This document shows positions 44,337 to 54,196 of a stretch of DNA of 64,000 bases, piece by piece. Source of the stretch: Kineosporiaceae bacterium (GTDB lineage Bacteria > Actinomycetota > Actinomycetes > Actinomycetales > Kineosporiaceae); NCBI GenBank assembly GCA_016794595.1, contig JAEUJN010000008.1, positions 1 through 64,000 of the forward strand, given 5' to 3'. The notes beneath the pieces are model-generated. The model did no database searches and was not told the origin of the DNA. It saw only the letters and a list, made by a program, of their open reading frames with translations. The translations under genes were made by a program, and so were the position numbers. The number at the start of each line of letters is the position of its first letter. Positions within the stretch are counted from its first letter, which is position 1.

Positions 44337-47057
44337 ATGGAGTCGGCAGAGATCCGTCGTCGCTGGCTGAGCTACTTCGAGAGCCGCGGCCACACCGTGG
44401 TGCCCAGCGCGCCGCTGCTCTACGACGACCCCACCCTGTTGTTCGTGAACGCGGGCATGGTGCCGTTCAAGCCCTACTTCCTCGGGCAGGAGAGGCCGCC
44501 CTACCCGCGGGCCACCAGCGTGCAGAAGTGCGTGCGCACCCTGGACATCGAGGAGGTCGGCAAGACCACTCGGCACGGCACGTTCTTCCAGATGAACGGC
44601 AACTTCTCCTTCGGCGACTACTTCAAGGAGGGGGCGATCGAGCTCGCCTGGGAGCTGGTCACCCGCTCGCAGGCCGACGGTGGGTTCGGGTTCGACGAGA
44701 AGGACCTGTACGTCTCGGTCTACGTCGACGACGACGAGGCCATCGGGTTGTGGAAGAAGATCGCCGGGCTGTCCGACGAGCGGATCATCCGGCTCGGGAT
44801 GAAGGACAACTACTGGTCCATGGGCGTGCCGGGCCCGTGCGGCCCGTGCAGCGAGATCCTGATCGACCGCGGACCCGCCTTCGGCGCCGACCGCGACTGG
44901 GAGGCCGGCGACCGGTACATGGAGTTCTGGAACCTGGTCTTCATGCAGAACCTGCGCGGCGAGGGGCCGGGCAAGGAGGGCTACGAGATCATCGGCGAGC
45001 TGCCGGCCAAGAACATCGACACCGGTCTCGGCCAGGAACGGGTGGCCTACCTGCTGCAGGGCAAGGACAACATGTACGAGATCGACGAGGTCTACCCCGT
45101 CATCGCGCGCATGGAGGAGCTGTCCGGCAAGCGCTACGGCGCGGCGACCCGCGCGGGCGACCCGACGGACGACGTCCGGATGCGGGTCATCGCCGACCAC
45201 GTGCGCAGCGGGCTGATGCTGATCGGTGATGGGGTCACGCCGTCCAACGAGGCGCGGGGCTACGTGCTGCGGCGGATCCTGCGCCGGGTGGTGCGCGCCG
45301 TCCGGCTGCTCGGGGTGGAGGAGCCGACGCTGGTCGACCTGACCACGGTGTCCAAGAACGTGATGGCGGCCTCCTACCCGGAGTTGGAGGGGGAGTTCTC
45401 CCGGATCAGCCAGGTGGTGGCGGCCGAGGAGGAGGCGTTCCGGCAGACGCTGAACGCCGGCACGACGATCCTGGACGTCGCGGTGCGCCAGGCGCGGGCT
45501 GAGGCGGGCGCCACCGGCGGGCCGGGCGAACCGGGCGCGCTGCCGGTGCTGTCCGGGGCCAAGGCGTTCCAGTTGCACGACACCTACGGCTTCCCGATCG
45601 ACCTGACGCTGGAGATGGCCGCCGAGCAGGGGCTCAGCGTCGACGAGGAGGAGTTCCGCCGGCTGATGAGCCAGCAGCGCCTGCGCGCTCGGGCGGACGC
45701 CGCGGCGAAGAAGACCGGGCACGTCGACACCTCGGTGTACCGCGCGATCGCCGAGAGCCTCGGCGCGCCGGTGGAGTTCATCGGCTACGACCACCTCAGC
45801 GGTGAGGCCGGCGTCCGGGCCCTGGTCGTGGACGGCGTCCGCGCCGAGGTGGCCCACGAGGGCCAGGGCGTGGAGGTGGTGCTGGAGCGCACCCCCTTCT
45901 ACGCCGAGGGCGGCGGCCAGCTGGCCGACGGCGGCCTGATCGAGCTGGACGGTGCGGTGATCCGGGTCGACGACGTGCAGTCGCCGATCACCGGCCTGAT
46001 CGTGCACCGTGCCCGCGTGCTCAGCGGCGAGGTCAAGGTCGGCTCCCCGGCGCGGGCCGAGGTCGACGTGGAGCGGCGCAAGGCGATCAGCCGCTCGCAC
46101 ACGGCCACCCACATGGTGCACAAGGCGATCCGGGAGGCGCTGGGGGACACCGCGACCCAGGCGGGGTCGGAGAACTCCCCGGGCCGGTTCCGGTTCGACT
46201 TCCACGCCACCGCGGCGATGCCCGCCAGCGCTGTGCGAGATGTCGAGGCGCGGGTCAACTCGCTGCTGATCGAGGACCTCGAGGTCCGGGCCGAGGTGAT
46301 GACCCAGGAACAGGCCCGGGCCGCCGGGGCGATGGCCCTGTTCGGGGAGAAGTACGGCGATCAGGTCCGGGTGATCTCGGTCGGGGACTGGACGCGGGAG
46401 CTGTGCGGTGGGACTCACGCGCCGAGGTCGGGACAGCTGGGCCTGGTGCGCCTGCTCGGTGAGGGGTCGATCGGATCAGGGGTGCGCCGGGTGGAGGCCC
46501 TGGTCGGGGTGGACGCCTACCGGTTCGCCGCCCGGGAACACCTGCTCGTCTCCCAGCTGACCGACGCGCTCAAGGTGCGCCCGGAGGAGCTGCCCGAGCG
46601 GGTCTCGGCGTTGGTCGCGCAACTGCGCGAGGCCACCAAGGAGATCGACGCCATGCGGGCGGCCGCCGTGCTGTCCGCCTCGGCCTCCCTGGCCGAGCGG
46701 GCGACCGACGTGTTCGGGGTGCAGGTGGTCAGTCATGATGCGGGCGAGGTCGCGACCGACGACCTGCGCGCCCTGGCCCTGGACGTGCGGGGGCGGATGC
46801 CCGCCGAGCGTCCGGCGGTGGTCGCGGTCGGTGGCCGGGCCAAGGGCCGCCCGCTGGTGGTCGTGGTCACCAACGAGGAGGCGCGGCGCTGGGGGGTGCG
46901 GGCCGGTGATCTGGTCAAGCAGGCCTCGGCCGTGCTCGGTGGCGGGGGCGGGGGTTCGCCCGAGGTCGCCCAGGGCGGAGGCTCCGACCCGGCGAAGCTG
47001 ACCGAGGCCCTGCAGCGGCTCGAGCACGCGGTCGGTGAGATCGTCACCCGCCGGTGA
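44337..47057 (+). CDS. alaS: Alanyl-tRNA synthetase
   Basis: A 906-residue class II synthetase with the full bacterial layout. Catalytic core: [15 protein letters not shown] and [15 protein letters not shown], then GPCGPCSEI. The editing domain holds [13 protein letters not shown] (zinc HxxxH) and [10 protein letters not shown]. The C-Ala domain ends with [17 protein letters not shown] 44337 ([14 protein letters not shown]) fits the family; a TTG at 44328 in frame is less likely. The AGGGA site lies 11 bases upstream. ruvX overlaps its stop by GTGA. Confidence 0.96.
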   Translation: MESAEIRRRWLSYFESRGHTVVPSAPLLYDDPTLLFVNAGMVPFKPYFLGQERPPYPRATSVQKCVRTLDIEEVGKTTRHGTFFQMNGNFSFGDYFKEGAIELAWELVTRSQADGGFGFDEKDLYVSVYVDDDEAIGLWKKIAGLSDERIIRLGMKDNYWSMGVPGPCGPCSEILIDRGPAFGADRDWEAGDRYMEFWNLVFMQNLRGEGPGKEGYEIIGELPAKNIDTGLGQERVAYLLQGKDNMYEIDEVYPVIARMEELSGKRYGAATRAGDPTDDVRMRVIADHVRSGLMLIGDGVTPSNEARGYVLRRILRRVVRAVRLLGVEEPTLVDLTTVSKNVMAASYPELEGEFSRISQVVAAEEEAFRQTLNAGTTILDVAVRQARAEAGATGGPGEPGALPVLSGAKAFQLHDTYGFPIDLTLEMAAEQGLSVDEEEFRRLMSQQRLRARADAAAKKTGHVDTSVYRAIAESLGAPVEFIGYDHLSGEAGVRALVVDGVRAEVAHEGQGVEVVLERTPFYAEGGGQLADGGLIELDGAVIRVDDVQSPITGLIVHRARVLSGEVKVGSPARAEVDVERRKAISRSHTATHMVHKAIREALGDTATQAGSENSPGRFRFDFHATAAMPASAVRDVEARVNSLLIEDLEVRAEVMTQEQARAAGAMALFGEKYGDQVRVISVGDWTRELCGGTHAPRSGQLGLVRLLGEGSIGSGVRRVEALVGVDAYRFAAREHLLVSQLTDALKVRPEELPERVSALVAQLREATKEIDAMRAAAVLSASASLAERATDVFGVQVVSHDAGEVATDDLRALALDVRGRMPAERPAVVAVGGRAKGRPLVVVVTNEEARRWGVRAGDLVKQASAVLGGGGGGSPEVAQGGGSDPAKLTEALQRLEHAVGEIVTRR

Positions 47058-47596
47058 GGCGCGGCGTCCGGCTGGCGGTCGACGTCGGCACGGTGCGGGT
47101 CGGCATCGCCCGCAGCGACCCCGACGGCCTGCTCGCCGTCCCCGAGTGCACGCTGACCAGGAGCAGCGACGCGCCAGCGCCTGGCGGGGCCGATCTGGAC
47201 CGAATCGTCCAGTTGGTCGCGGACCACCAGGCGATCGAGGTGGTCGTCGGGCTGCCACTGTCCCTGTCCGGTGCCCAGGGCCCTGCAGCGGCCGCGGCGC
47301 GCGGATACGCTGAGGCCCTCTCGCGCCGGGTGGATGTCGGCGTCCGGCTGGTCGACGAACGACTCAGCACGGTCACCGCGACCAGGTCGATGCGGGAGGC
47401 CGGCAGGAAGGGACGACGGGTCCGCCCGGTGATCGACCAGGCGGCCGCCGTGGTCATCCTGCAGGCGGCCCTGGACGCCGAGCGGGCGTCCGGGCGCCCA
47501 CCCGGAGTCCCGGTCTGCCCGACCGGGGTCGAGGGCGACCGGGGGAGGAGTGCCGGAGAGTCCGGTGCCGACGGAGCGGAGGCCTCGCCGACGTGA
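47054..47596 (+). CDS. ruvX: RNase H-fold pre-16S rRNA nuclease (YqgF/RuvX)
   Basis: A 180-residue YqgF-family protein. [16 protein letters not shown] holds the first Asp, [10 protein letters not shown] the middle Glu/Gly block, and [10 protein letters not shown] and [11 protein letters not shown] the last acidic positions. The family trims the 5' end of 16S rRNA in Escherichia coli; recombination roles have also been proposed. The Gly/Ser-rich C-terminal 30 residues are extra. It is coupled by GTGA overlaps to both alaS and mltG. Confidence 0.93.
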   Translation: MRRGVRLAVDVGTVRVGIARSDPDGLLAVPECTLTRSSDAPAPGGADLDRIVQLVADHQAIEVVVGLPLSLSGAQGPAAAAARGYAEALSRRVDVGVRLVDERLSTVTATRSMREAGRKGRRVRPVIDQAAAVVILQAALDAERASGRPPGVPVCPTGVEGDRGRSAGESGADGAEASPT

Positions 47597-48717
47597 GCGA
47601 CCTGCCCCTGGACTCGTCCTTCCCGCCGCCACCGGGGCAGCGACGGGCGGCCCGAGCCACCGAGCGCCGCAAGCGCCGCCGTTCCCGGCGGGGATGGGTC
47701 TCGGTCCTGATCGGCCTGAGCGTGTTGGTCGGCGCCGCGGCCCTGGCGTGGTTCACCATCCGCCCGGTGGTGGCCTCGCTGTTCGAGCCCGGGGACTACC
47801 CCGGCCCGGGGGCCGGCGAGGTGACGATCACCATTCCGGACGGCGCCTCCGGCACCGCGATCGGTCGCGTGCTGCGCGATGCCGACGTGGTCAAGACCGC
47901 CGATGCCTTCGCCGATCTGGCGGCCTCGGACAGCCGGGCCGCGACCATCCAGCCCGGGGTGTACACCCTGCGCAAGCAGATGTCCTCGCGCGGGGCCCTC
48001 GAGATCCTGGCGGATCCCGCCAACCGGATCGTCTCCAAGGTCACGGTCAAGGAGGGGATGCGGGTCTCGGAGATCCTGCCCGCGCTGGCCGAGGCGACCG
48101 GCATCCCGCTGGCGCAGTTCCAGGCGGCGGTCAAGGCGCCCACGGAGATCGGCCTGCCTTCCCAGGCGGCCGGGCGGGTCGAGGGGTGGTTGTTCCCGGC
48201 AACCTACGAGATCTCGCCGAAGACCACGGCGACCGACCTGCTGGCGGAGATGGTTCGGCGCACGGTCGACGAGCTGAACGAGCTGGGCGTCGCCGAGGAC
48301 CGGTGGAACGCCGTGATCATCGAGGCGAGCCTGGTCGAGGCCGAGCGCGGATCCGACGCCGACGCCCCGAAGATCGCCCGGGTGTTCGTCAACCGCATGG
48401 AGCAGTCCCGTCCGCTCCAGCTGGACACCACGGTCAACTACGCGCTCAATCGCCGCAAGGTCGCGGTGACCATCAAGGACACCCAGGTCGCCTCCCCGTA
48501 CAACACCTACCTCCGTGCCGGCCTGCCCGTGGGGGCGATCTGCAGCCCGGGCCGGGTGGCCATCGAGGGAGTGCTCTCGCCGGCCGAGGGACCGTGGCTG
48601 TACTTCGTCGCGGTCAACCCGGACACCGGTCTGACCAAGTACGCCACCACGGAGGAGGAGTTCTTCGCCCTCCAGGCGGAACTGAACACGTGGCTGAAGG
48701 CCAATCCGGGACGCTGA
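47593..48717 (+). CDS. mltG: Endolytic murein transglycosylase MltG
   Basis: A 374-residue YceG-family enzyme. A basic cytoplasmic head (ERRKRRRSRRG) is followed by one membrane helix (about 39-59) and the external catalytic part. The catalytic Glu lies in IIEASLVEAE, and LQLDTTVNYAL and SPYNTYLRAGLPVGAICSPG are family blocks. It cuts nascent glycan chains and sets their length. Its place between ruvX and aroE is conserved in actinobacteria (Rv2553c). Confidence 0.94.
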   Translation: MSDLPLDSSFPPPPGQRRAARATERRKRRRSRRGWVSVLIGLSVLVGAAALAWFTIRPVVASLFEPGDYPGPGAGEVTITIPDGASGTAIGRVLRDADVVKTADAFADLAASDSRAATIQPGVYTLRKQMSSRGALEILADPANRIVSKVTVKEGMRVSEILPALAEATGIPLAQFQAAVKAPTEIGLPSQAAGRVEGWLFPATYEISPKTTATDLLAEMVRRTVDELNELGVAEDRWNAVIIEASLVEAERGSDADAPKIARVFVNRMEQSRPLQLDTTVNYALNRRKVAVTIKDTQVASPYNTYLRAGLPVGAICSPGRVAIEGVLSPAEGPWLYFVAVNPDTGLTKYATTEEEFFALQAELNTWLKANPGR

Positions 48718-48718
48718 C

Positions 48719-49669
48719 GTGACCTCGCTGCCTCGTCGGGCTGCCGTCCTCGGGCACCCGATCGCGCACTCGCTGTCGCCGGTCATGCACCGGGCTGCCT
48801 ACGCGGCCCTGGGACTGCGGTCCTGGCGGTACGAGGCGTTCGACGTGGACGAGCCCGAGCTCGCCGGCTTCGTGCGGTCGATCGACGCCGAGTGGGCGGG
48901 ACTGTCCCTGACCATGCCGCTCAAGCGCGCCGTCCAGGCCCACCTGATCGGTCAGAGCGACCTGGCCGCCCAGGTCGGGGCCGTCAACACGGTGGTGGTC
49001 GAGAGTGGTCTGAGCAGCAGCCAGGGCAGCAGCAGTGAGGGCGGCAGTGAGGGCGGCAGTGAGGGCGGCAGCGGTGCCGGTGGCGCCGTGCGGTTGCGGG
49101 GCTACAACACCGATGTCTACGGGGTGATCCACGCCCTGGGCGAGGCCGGGGCCGACCGGGTGGCCGAGGCCGTGGTCCTGGGCGGGGGCGCCACCGCGGC
49201 CTCTGCCCTGGCCGCCCTGCGCGATCTGGGGTGTGCGCGACCGGTCGTGCTGGTGCGATCGGCCCACCGGGCCGCCCACCTGCTGGAGGCCGCCCAGCGG
49301 CTGGGCGTCGAGGTCGAACTCGACGCGCTGGATGTCGAGGTGGCCTCCCGCCGGTTGCGGTCCCTGCCCCCGGGATCGGCGGTGATCTCCACCCTGCCCG
49401 GCGACGCCGCGGACGCCCTGGCCGAGGAGCTGGCGGGTGCCGCCCGGCCAGCGGCGCAGGTGCCGGTGCTGCTCGACGTCCGCTACCACCCGTGGCCGAC
49501 CCCGCTGGCCACGTCCTGGGCCGGGGCCGGAGGGGCTGTGTCCAGCGGGTTCTCGATGCTGGTCCACCAGGCCGAGGGCCAGGTTCGGCTGATGACCGGA
49601 CGCCGCCCGCCGCTCGAGGTCATGCGGGCCGCCGGGCAGGCCGAGCTGGAACGGCGCTCGGCCGGCTGA
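48719..49669 (+). CDS. aroE: Shikimate dehydrogenase
   Basis: A 316-residue enzyme of aromatic amino-acid synthesis that reduces 3-dehydroshikimate. HSLSPVMHRAAY binds shikimate, LSLTMPLK holds the catalytic Lys, GAVNTVV and GYNTD are conserved, and LGGGATAASAL is the NADP site. A Ser/Gly insertion of about 25 residues lies between NTVV and GYNTD, coded partly by three perfect 12-base repeats. It should lie on a surface loop. Start GTG 48719 is 1 base after mltG. Confidence 0.93.
   Translation: MTSLPRRAAVLGHPIAHSLSPVMHRAAYAALGLRSWRYEAFDVDEPELAGFVRSIDAEWAGLSLTMPLKRAVQAHLIGQSDLAAQVGAVNTVVVESGLSSSQGSSSEGGSEGGSEGGSGAGGAVRLRGYNTDVYGVIHALGEAGADRVAEAVVLGGGATAASALAALRDLGCARPVVLVRSAHRAAHLLEAAQRLGVEVELDALDVEVASRRLRSLPPGSAVISTLPGDAADALAEELAGAARPAAQVPVLLDVRYHPWPTPLATSWAGAGGAVSSGFSMLVHQAEGQVRLMTGRRPPLEVMRAAGQAELERRSAG
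49034..49069 (+). repeat. Three perfect 12-base repeats inside aroE
   Basis: AGTGAGGGCGGC occurs three times in a row and codes for SEGG units. It lengthens a Ser/Gly loop of AroE without breaking the frame, so copy number could vary between strains. Confidence 0.75.
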
Positions 49670-49699
49670 CGACCGGACGGCTGACATGCCCGAGGGGGC

Positions 49700-49728
49700 C
49701 TCCAGCGCCGGCCCCACGCTGCCGATGT
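49700..49728 (+). promoter_or_regulatory. Sigma-28-like promoter of the pilB-pilT-pilC unit
   Basis: CTCCAG at 49700-49705 and GCCGATGT at 49721-49728 are separated by exactly 15 bases. The transcription start is expected at about 49735-49736, the ATG of a small leader frame. Confidence 0.7.
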
Positions 49729-49735
49729 CCACAGC

Positions 49736-49780
49736 ATGCTGGTGGGCATGCTGGTGGGCTGCCGGGGCGGGAGCTGGTGA
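49736..49780 (+). CDS. 14-codon leader frame overlapping pilB
   Basis: ATG 49736 opens a frame for MLVGMLVGCRGGSW, whose TGA overlaps the pilB GTG. The ATG lies 7 bases after the sigma-28-like -10, so it may be read as a leaderless start. The first eight codons are a perfect 12-base duplication. It could set pilB translation by coupling. Whether it is translated is not shown by sequence. Confidence 0.4.
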   Translation: MLVGMLVGCRGGSW

Positions 49781-51441
49781 GACAACTCGCCGACATCCTG
49801 CTGGACGCCCACCTGGTCGAGGAGGGTCAGCTCGCCGCGGCGTACGACGAGCACCTCAGGGACGGTCGGAGCCTGGGCCGGGTCCTGGTCGAGCACGGGG
49901 TGATGTCGGAGTCGCAGTTGGTGGCGGCCCTCGCGGCGCAGATCGGGCTGCCGTTCGTCGACCTGGCGGACCGATCGATCGACGTCCAGGTCGTGGGCCT
50001 GATCTCGGAGGCCGTCTGCCGCCGGCATGCCGTGCTGCCGATCGGGCTCGAGGACGGCCGGCTGGTGCTGGCCATGGCCGATCCAGGCAACGTCTTCGCC
50101 CTGGACGACGTGCGCTCGCTGACCGGCTTCGAACCACGTCCCGTGGTGGCGACCCGGGAGGACCTGTTCGCCGCCATCGAGCGCTACTGTCGCGCGGACG
50201 GTGACCTGGACGACCTCAGCTCGGCCATGACCCGCGAGGACGACGACGACGAGCTGGCCAAGGTCACCGAGGTCGTGGACGACGCGCCGATCGTCCGCTA
50301 CGTCAACTTGCTGATCACCCAGGCGATCGGTGACGGGGCCTCCGACATCCACATCGAACCGGGTGAGCGCGACGTCCGGGTGCGCTACCGGATCGACGGG
50401 GTGCTGCACGAGGTGATGCGCTCACCGCGGTCGATCCACCCCGGGGTGATCTCACGGCTGAAGATCATGTCCGACATGGACATCTCCATCCGCCGAATGC
50501 CCCAGGACGGTCGGCTGTCGGTGAGCACCGGGGGCAGGACGATGGACCTGCGGGTGGCGACCCTGCCCACCGTGTGGGGCGAGAAGGTGGTCATGCGGGT
50601 GCTGGACAACAGCACCGCCCGGCTCGGCCTGCTCGACCTGGGTTTCGCCTCGGACAACTATGCCCGCTACGCCGAGAGTTACCGCAAGCCCTACGGGATG
50701 CTGCTGGTCACCGGGCCGACCGGATCGGGCAAGTCGACCACGCTGTACGCCACGTTGAACGCCATCGCCCGCGACGAGATCAACGTGATCACGGTCGAGG
50801 ATCCGGTGGAGTACCGGCTGCCCGGGATCAACCAGGTGCAGGTGAACGCCAAGGCCGGGCTCACCTTCGCCTCCGCCCTGCGCTCGATCCTGCGCTCGGA
50901 CCCGGACGTCGTCCTGATCGGTGAGATCCGCGACCACGAGACCGCGCAGATCGCCATCGAGGCCGCGCTCACCGGGCACCTGGTGCTCTCCACCCTGCAC
51001 ACCAACGACGCGCCCTCGGCGATCACCCGCCTGGGCGAGATGGGGATCGAGCCGTTCCTGGTCGGCTCGGCCGTGGAGTGCGTGCTGGCCCAGCGGCTGG
51101 CCCGCAAGCTGTGTCCCAAGTGCGCCGAGGCCTACCACCCGGCCGAGGCGGATCTGCTGGCCGCCCGCTACCCGTGGCAACCCGGTGAGCCCCTGCCCGA
51201 GCTGCGGCGTCCGGTCGGGTGTCCGGCATGCGCCAAGACGGGGTACAAGGGCCGGGTCGCCCTGCACGAGGTGATGGTGGTGACCGCCGAGGTCGAGCGA
51301 CTCTGTGCCGCCGGTGCCCCGACGTCCGAGGTCTCCGACCTCGCGGTGCGCCAGGGGATGCACCCACTGCGGGTCGACGGCATGGCCAAGGTGAGCGACG
51401 GCCTGACCTCGCTCGAGGAGGTGCTCCGGGTCGTCGCCTGA
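49777..51441 (+). CDS. pilB: Type IV pilus assembly ATPase PilB
   Basis: A 554-residue extension motor. The N-terminal part has an MshEN-like fold (SLGRVLVEHGVMSESQLVAAL), known to bind c-di-GMP in some relatives, though here the motif is degenerate. The ATPase core has GPTGSGKSTTLYA (Walker A), the Asp box EDPVEYRL, LIGEIRDHET (Walker B) and the His box HLVLSTLHTNDA. CPKC and CPAC near residues 450-485 form the zinc site. GTG 49777 overlaps the small leader frame; the ribosome site GGGAG is only 3 bases away, so coupling may matter. Confidence 0.95.
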   Translation: MRQLADILLDAHLVEEGQLAAAYDEHLRDGRSLGRVLVEHGVMSESQLVAALAAQIGLPFVDLADRSIDVQVVGLISEAVCRRHAVLPIGLEDGRLVLAMADPGNVFALDDVRSLTGFEPRPVVATREDLFAAIERYCRADGDLDDLSSAMTREDDDDELAKVTEVVDDAPIVRYVNLLITQAIGDGASDIHIEPGERDVRVRYRIDGVLHEVMRSPRSIHPGVISRLKIMSDMDISIRRMPQDGRLSVSTGGRTMDLRVATLPTVWGEKVVMRVLDNSTARLGLLDLGFASDNYARYAESYRKPYGMLLVTGPTGSGKSTTLYATLNAIARDEINVITVEDPVEYRLPGINQVQVNAKAGLTFASALRSILRSDPDVVLIGEIRDHETAQIAIEAALTGHLVLSTLHTNDAPSAITRLGEMGIEPFLVGSAVECVLAQRLARKLCPKCAEAYHPAEADLLAARYPWQPGEPLPELRRPVGCPACAKTGYKGRVALHEVMVVTAEVERLCAAGAPTSEVSDLAVRQGMHPLRVDGMAKVSDGLTSLEEVLRVVA

Positions 51442-51537
51442 GTGCCGCCCGCAACGCTCGCGGGCCCTCAAGGCGGGCGGCGTGCGGGCCGATGCCAGCA
51501 GACAGAGCCGATCCGGCACCCGCGACCGAGGAGCGAC

Positions 51538-52932
51538 GTGGACCACAGCGCGCAGCGGCACGAGCCCACCCCCGCACCGGCGCCCGGGCTGCGGCCCGCT
51601 GCTCCCCCTGCCCAACCGATGGTGCCTGCCCAACCGATGGCCCAGCCGATGGCACCGGCCCAGCCGACGGTGCCCGCCCAACCCACACCGGCCCTGGCCC
51701 AGCCACCGGCTCCCATCCCGGCACCCATCCCCGCACCCATCCCGGCACCCATCCCGGCACCTGTCCCGCAGGGGCCTCCCGCGGGCCCGTCGGGTGCGAC
51801 TGCCGCGTCCACCACTGCGTCAACGGCGTTCGACCGCATGGGCACCGAGCAGCAACTCGAGGACAGCGATGTCGACCTCGGGGAGGTGCTCACCACGATG
51901 ATCGCGATGGGGGCCTCCGACCTGCACCTGACCGCGAGCTCCCCGCCCCTGGTCAGGGTCGACGGCGACCTGAGGCCCCTGCCCGATCAGCCGATGCTGA
52001 CCCCACCGATGCTGCAGCGGGTGATCTACGCGATCCTCACCCAGAAGCAACGGGAGCGGTTCGAGGCCGACCTCGAACTCGACACCAGCTACTCCCTGCC
52101 GGGTCAGGCCCGGTTCCGGGTCAACGTGTACCGCCAGCGGGAGGCGATCGGGGCTGCGTTCCGCCGGATCCCCTACGAGATCCAGCCCCTGGAGAAGCTC
52201 GGCATCCCCCCGGCGGTGGGCAACTTCGCCGCCCTGCCCCGGGGCATGGTGCTGGTCACCGGTCCGACCGGGTCGGGCAAGTCGACCACCCTGGCGGCGC
52301 TGGTCGACCTGGCCAACCGCACCCGGCGCGACCACATCATGACCGTCGAGGACCCGATCGAGTTCCTCCACCGGCACAAGGCGTGCATGGTCAACCAGCG
52401 CGAGGTCGGTGAGGACACGCTGTCCTTCGGCAATGCGCTCAAGCACGTCCTGCGCCAGGACCCGGACATCATCCTGGTGGGGGAGATGCGCGACCTGGAG
52501 ACGATCTCGATCGCGCTCACCGCGGCCGAGACCGGTCACCTGGTGTTCGCCACCCTGCACACCCAGGACGCCGGCCAGACCATCGACCGGGTGATCGACG
52601 TCTTCCCCCCTCACCAGCAGCAGCAGGTGCGGGTCCAGTTGGCGGGTGCCATCCAGGGCGTGGTCTGCCAGACCCTGTGCAAGACCCGCAGCGGCACCGG
52701 CCGGGTCGCCGCCACCGAGGTCATGGTGGCCACCCCGGCCATCCGCAACCTGATCCGGGAGGGCAAGACCCACCAGATCTACTCCTCGCTGCAGGCGGGG
52801 GCGCAGCACGGGATGCACACGATGGACCAGCACCTGGCCGAACTGGTGCGCACCGGGCAGATCTCCGTCGAGCAGGGCAAGGAGAAGTGCCACCACGCCG
52901 AGGACTTCAACCGCCTCCTCGGCCGGTTCTGA
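51538..52932 (+). CDS. pilT: Type IV pilus retraction ATPase PilT with Pro-rich N-terminus
   Basis: A 464-residue motor. Residues 1-98 are a Pro/Ala/Gln-rich head with PAPI repeats, absent from typical PilT (about 350 residues). The core has GASDLHLT, GPTGSGKSTT (Walker A), EDPIEFLH, ILVGEMRDLET (Walker B), GHLVFATLHTQDA and the PilT block AIRNLIREGK. Start GTG 51538 follows GAGGAG by 5 bases; an in-frame GTG at 51442 directly after pilB lacks such a site. It should depolymerise the pilus and power twitching. Confidence 0.94.
   Translation: MDHSAQRHEPTPAPAPGLRPAAPPAQPMVPAQPMAQPMAPAQPTVPAQPTPALAQPPAPIPAPIPAPIPAPIPAPVPQGPPAGPSGATAASTTASTAFDRMGTEQQLEDSDVDLGEVLTTMIAMGASDLHLTASSPPLVRVDGDLRPLPDQPMLTPPMLQRVIYAILTQKQRERFEADLELDTSYSLPGQARFRVNVYRQREAIGAAFRRIPYEIQPLEKLGIPPAVGNFAALPRGMVLVTGPTGSGKSTTLAALVDLANRTRRDHIMTVEDPIEFLHRHKACMVNQREVGEDTLSFGNALKHVLRQDPDIILVGEMRDLETISIALTAAETGHLVFATLHTQDAGQTIDRVIDVFPPHQQQQVRVQLAGAIQGVVCQTLCKTRSGTGRVAATEVMVATPAIRNLIREGKTHQIYSSLQAGAQHGMHTMDQHLAELVRTGQISVEQGKEKCHHAEDFNRLLGRF
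51709..51768 (+). repeat. Five 12-base repeats in the pilT N-terminal region
   Basis: The GCACCCATCCCG unit occurs five times with few changes, coding for APIP steps. Such repeats are prone to slippage, so the length of the PilT head could vary. Confidence 0.7.
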
Positions 52933-52963
52933 GCACCCCGGGCACGGATCAGGGAGATCACTC

Positions 52964-54187
52964 ATGAGCACGGCGACCAAGACGTTCGAGTACTCGGTCC
53001 GGGACCGCAAGGGCAAGTTGGTCAACGGCAAGCTCGACGCGCCCACGGAGGCGGCGCTGGCGCAGAAGCTGCGCAGCATGGGGTACGCGCCGATCACGAT
53101 CCGCGAGGCCAACTCCGGCATGAATCGCGAGATCCAGATGCCGTTCGGCGGCAACGTCGGCCTCAAGGACCTCGCGGTCATGAGCCGGCAGTTCGCCACA
53201 ATGATCAACTCTGGGCTCTCCCTGCTGCGCGCGCTGGCGATCCTGTCCGAGCAGACCGAGAACGCCAAGCTGGCCAAGGCCCTCGGTGAGGTGCGGGGCT
53301 CGGTCGAGGCCGGCCAGTCGCTGTCCACCGCCCTGGCGCGCCAGCCTGAGGTGTTCCCGCCGCTGCTGGTCAACATGACCCGCGCGGGTGAGGTGGGCGG
53401 CTTCCTGGACTCGGTGTTGCTGCAGATCGCGGCCAACTACGAGGCCGAGGTCAGGCTGCGATCCAAGATCAAGTCGGCCATGACCTACCCCACCGTGGTG
53501 TTCGTCATCGCCGTCCTGGCGGTGATCGGCATGTTGCTGTTCATCGTGCCGATCTTCGCCAAGATGTTCTCCGACCTGGGGGGCGAGCTGCCCGCCCCGA
53601 CCAAGGTGTTGGTGTTCCTGTCCAAGGCGCTGCGGGTCGGGGCGCCGATCGCCCTCGTGGTGGGGATCGTCTGGGCCATTCTCTGGTCGCGGATCAAGAA
53701 CGAGGAGCGGGTGCGCCGGATCGTCGATCCGATGAAGCTGCGCCTGCCCGTGTTCGGGCCCCTGTTCCAGAAGGTGGCGATCAGCCGGTTCACCCGAAAC
53801 CTGGGCACCATGCTGGCCTCGGGGGTGCCGATCCTGCAGAGCCTGGAGATCGTCGGGGACACCAGCGGCAACATCGTGATCAGGGACGCCTCGCAGGCCG
53901 TGGAGGAGAACGTTCGCCGGGGGGAGTCGCTGACCGCCCCCTTGACCGAGCACAAGGTCTTCCCGCCGATGGTGGTCCAGATGCTCGCGGTGGGCGAGGA
54001 CACCGGGGCGATGGACACCATGCTGCACAAGATCTCCGACTTCTACGACCAGGAGGTCGAGGCCACCGCAGAGGCCCTGACCAGCCTGATCGAGCCGCTG
54101 ATGATCGCCGTCCTGGGTGCGGTCATCGGCGCGATGATCGTGGCGCTGTACATGCCGATCTTCTCCGTCTTCAACCTGATCAAGTAG
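52964..54187 (+). CDS. pilC: Type IV pilus inner-membrane platform protein PilC
   Basis: A 407-residue GspF/PilC-family protein. The N-terminal cytoplasmic part begins with FEYSVRDRKGKLVNGKL and LRSMGYAPITI. Two repeated domains follow (FATMINSGLSLLRAL and LGTMLASGVPILQSLE), with three membrane helices near 170-195, 220-240 and 375-400. PilB and PilT act on it to add or remove pilins. A clear GGGAGA site lies before the ATG. It lies 31 bases after pilT. Confidence 0.95.
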   Translation: MSTATKTFEYSVRDRKGKLVNGKLDAPTEAALAQKLRSMGYAPITIREANSGMNREIQMPFGGNVGLKDLAVMSRQFATMINSGLSLLRALAILSEQTENAKLAKALGEVRGSVEAGQSLSTALARQPEVFPPLLVNMTRAGEVGGFLDSVLLQIAANYEAEVRLRSKIKSAMTYPTVVFVIAVLAVIGMLLFIVPIFAKMFSDLGGELPAPTKVLVFLSKALRVGAPIALVVGIVWAILWSRIKNEERVRRIVDPMKLRLPVFGPLFQKVAISRFTRNLGTMLASGVPILQSLEIVGDTSGNIVIRDASQAVEENVRRGESLTAPLTEHKVFPPMVVQMLAVGEDTGAMDTMLHKISDFYDQEVEATAEALTSLIEPLMIAVLGAVIGAMIVALYMPIFSVFNLIK

Positions 54188-54196
54188 GTCCGGGAC

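Noticed and set aside
49034-49069. CRISPR-like repeats
   Set aside because: Three perfect 12-base units without spacers lie in frame inside aroE. No array of repeats and spacers was seen anywhere in the window.
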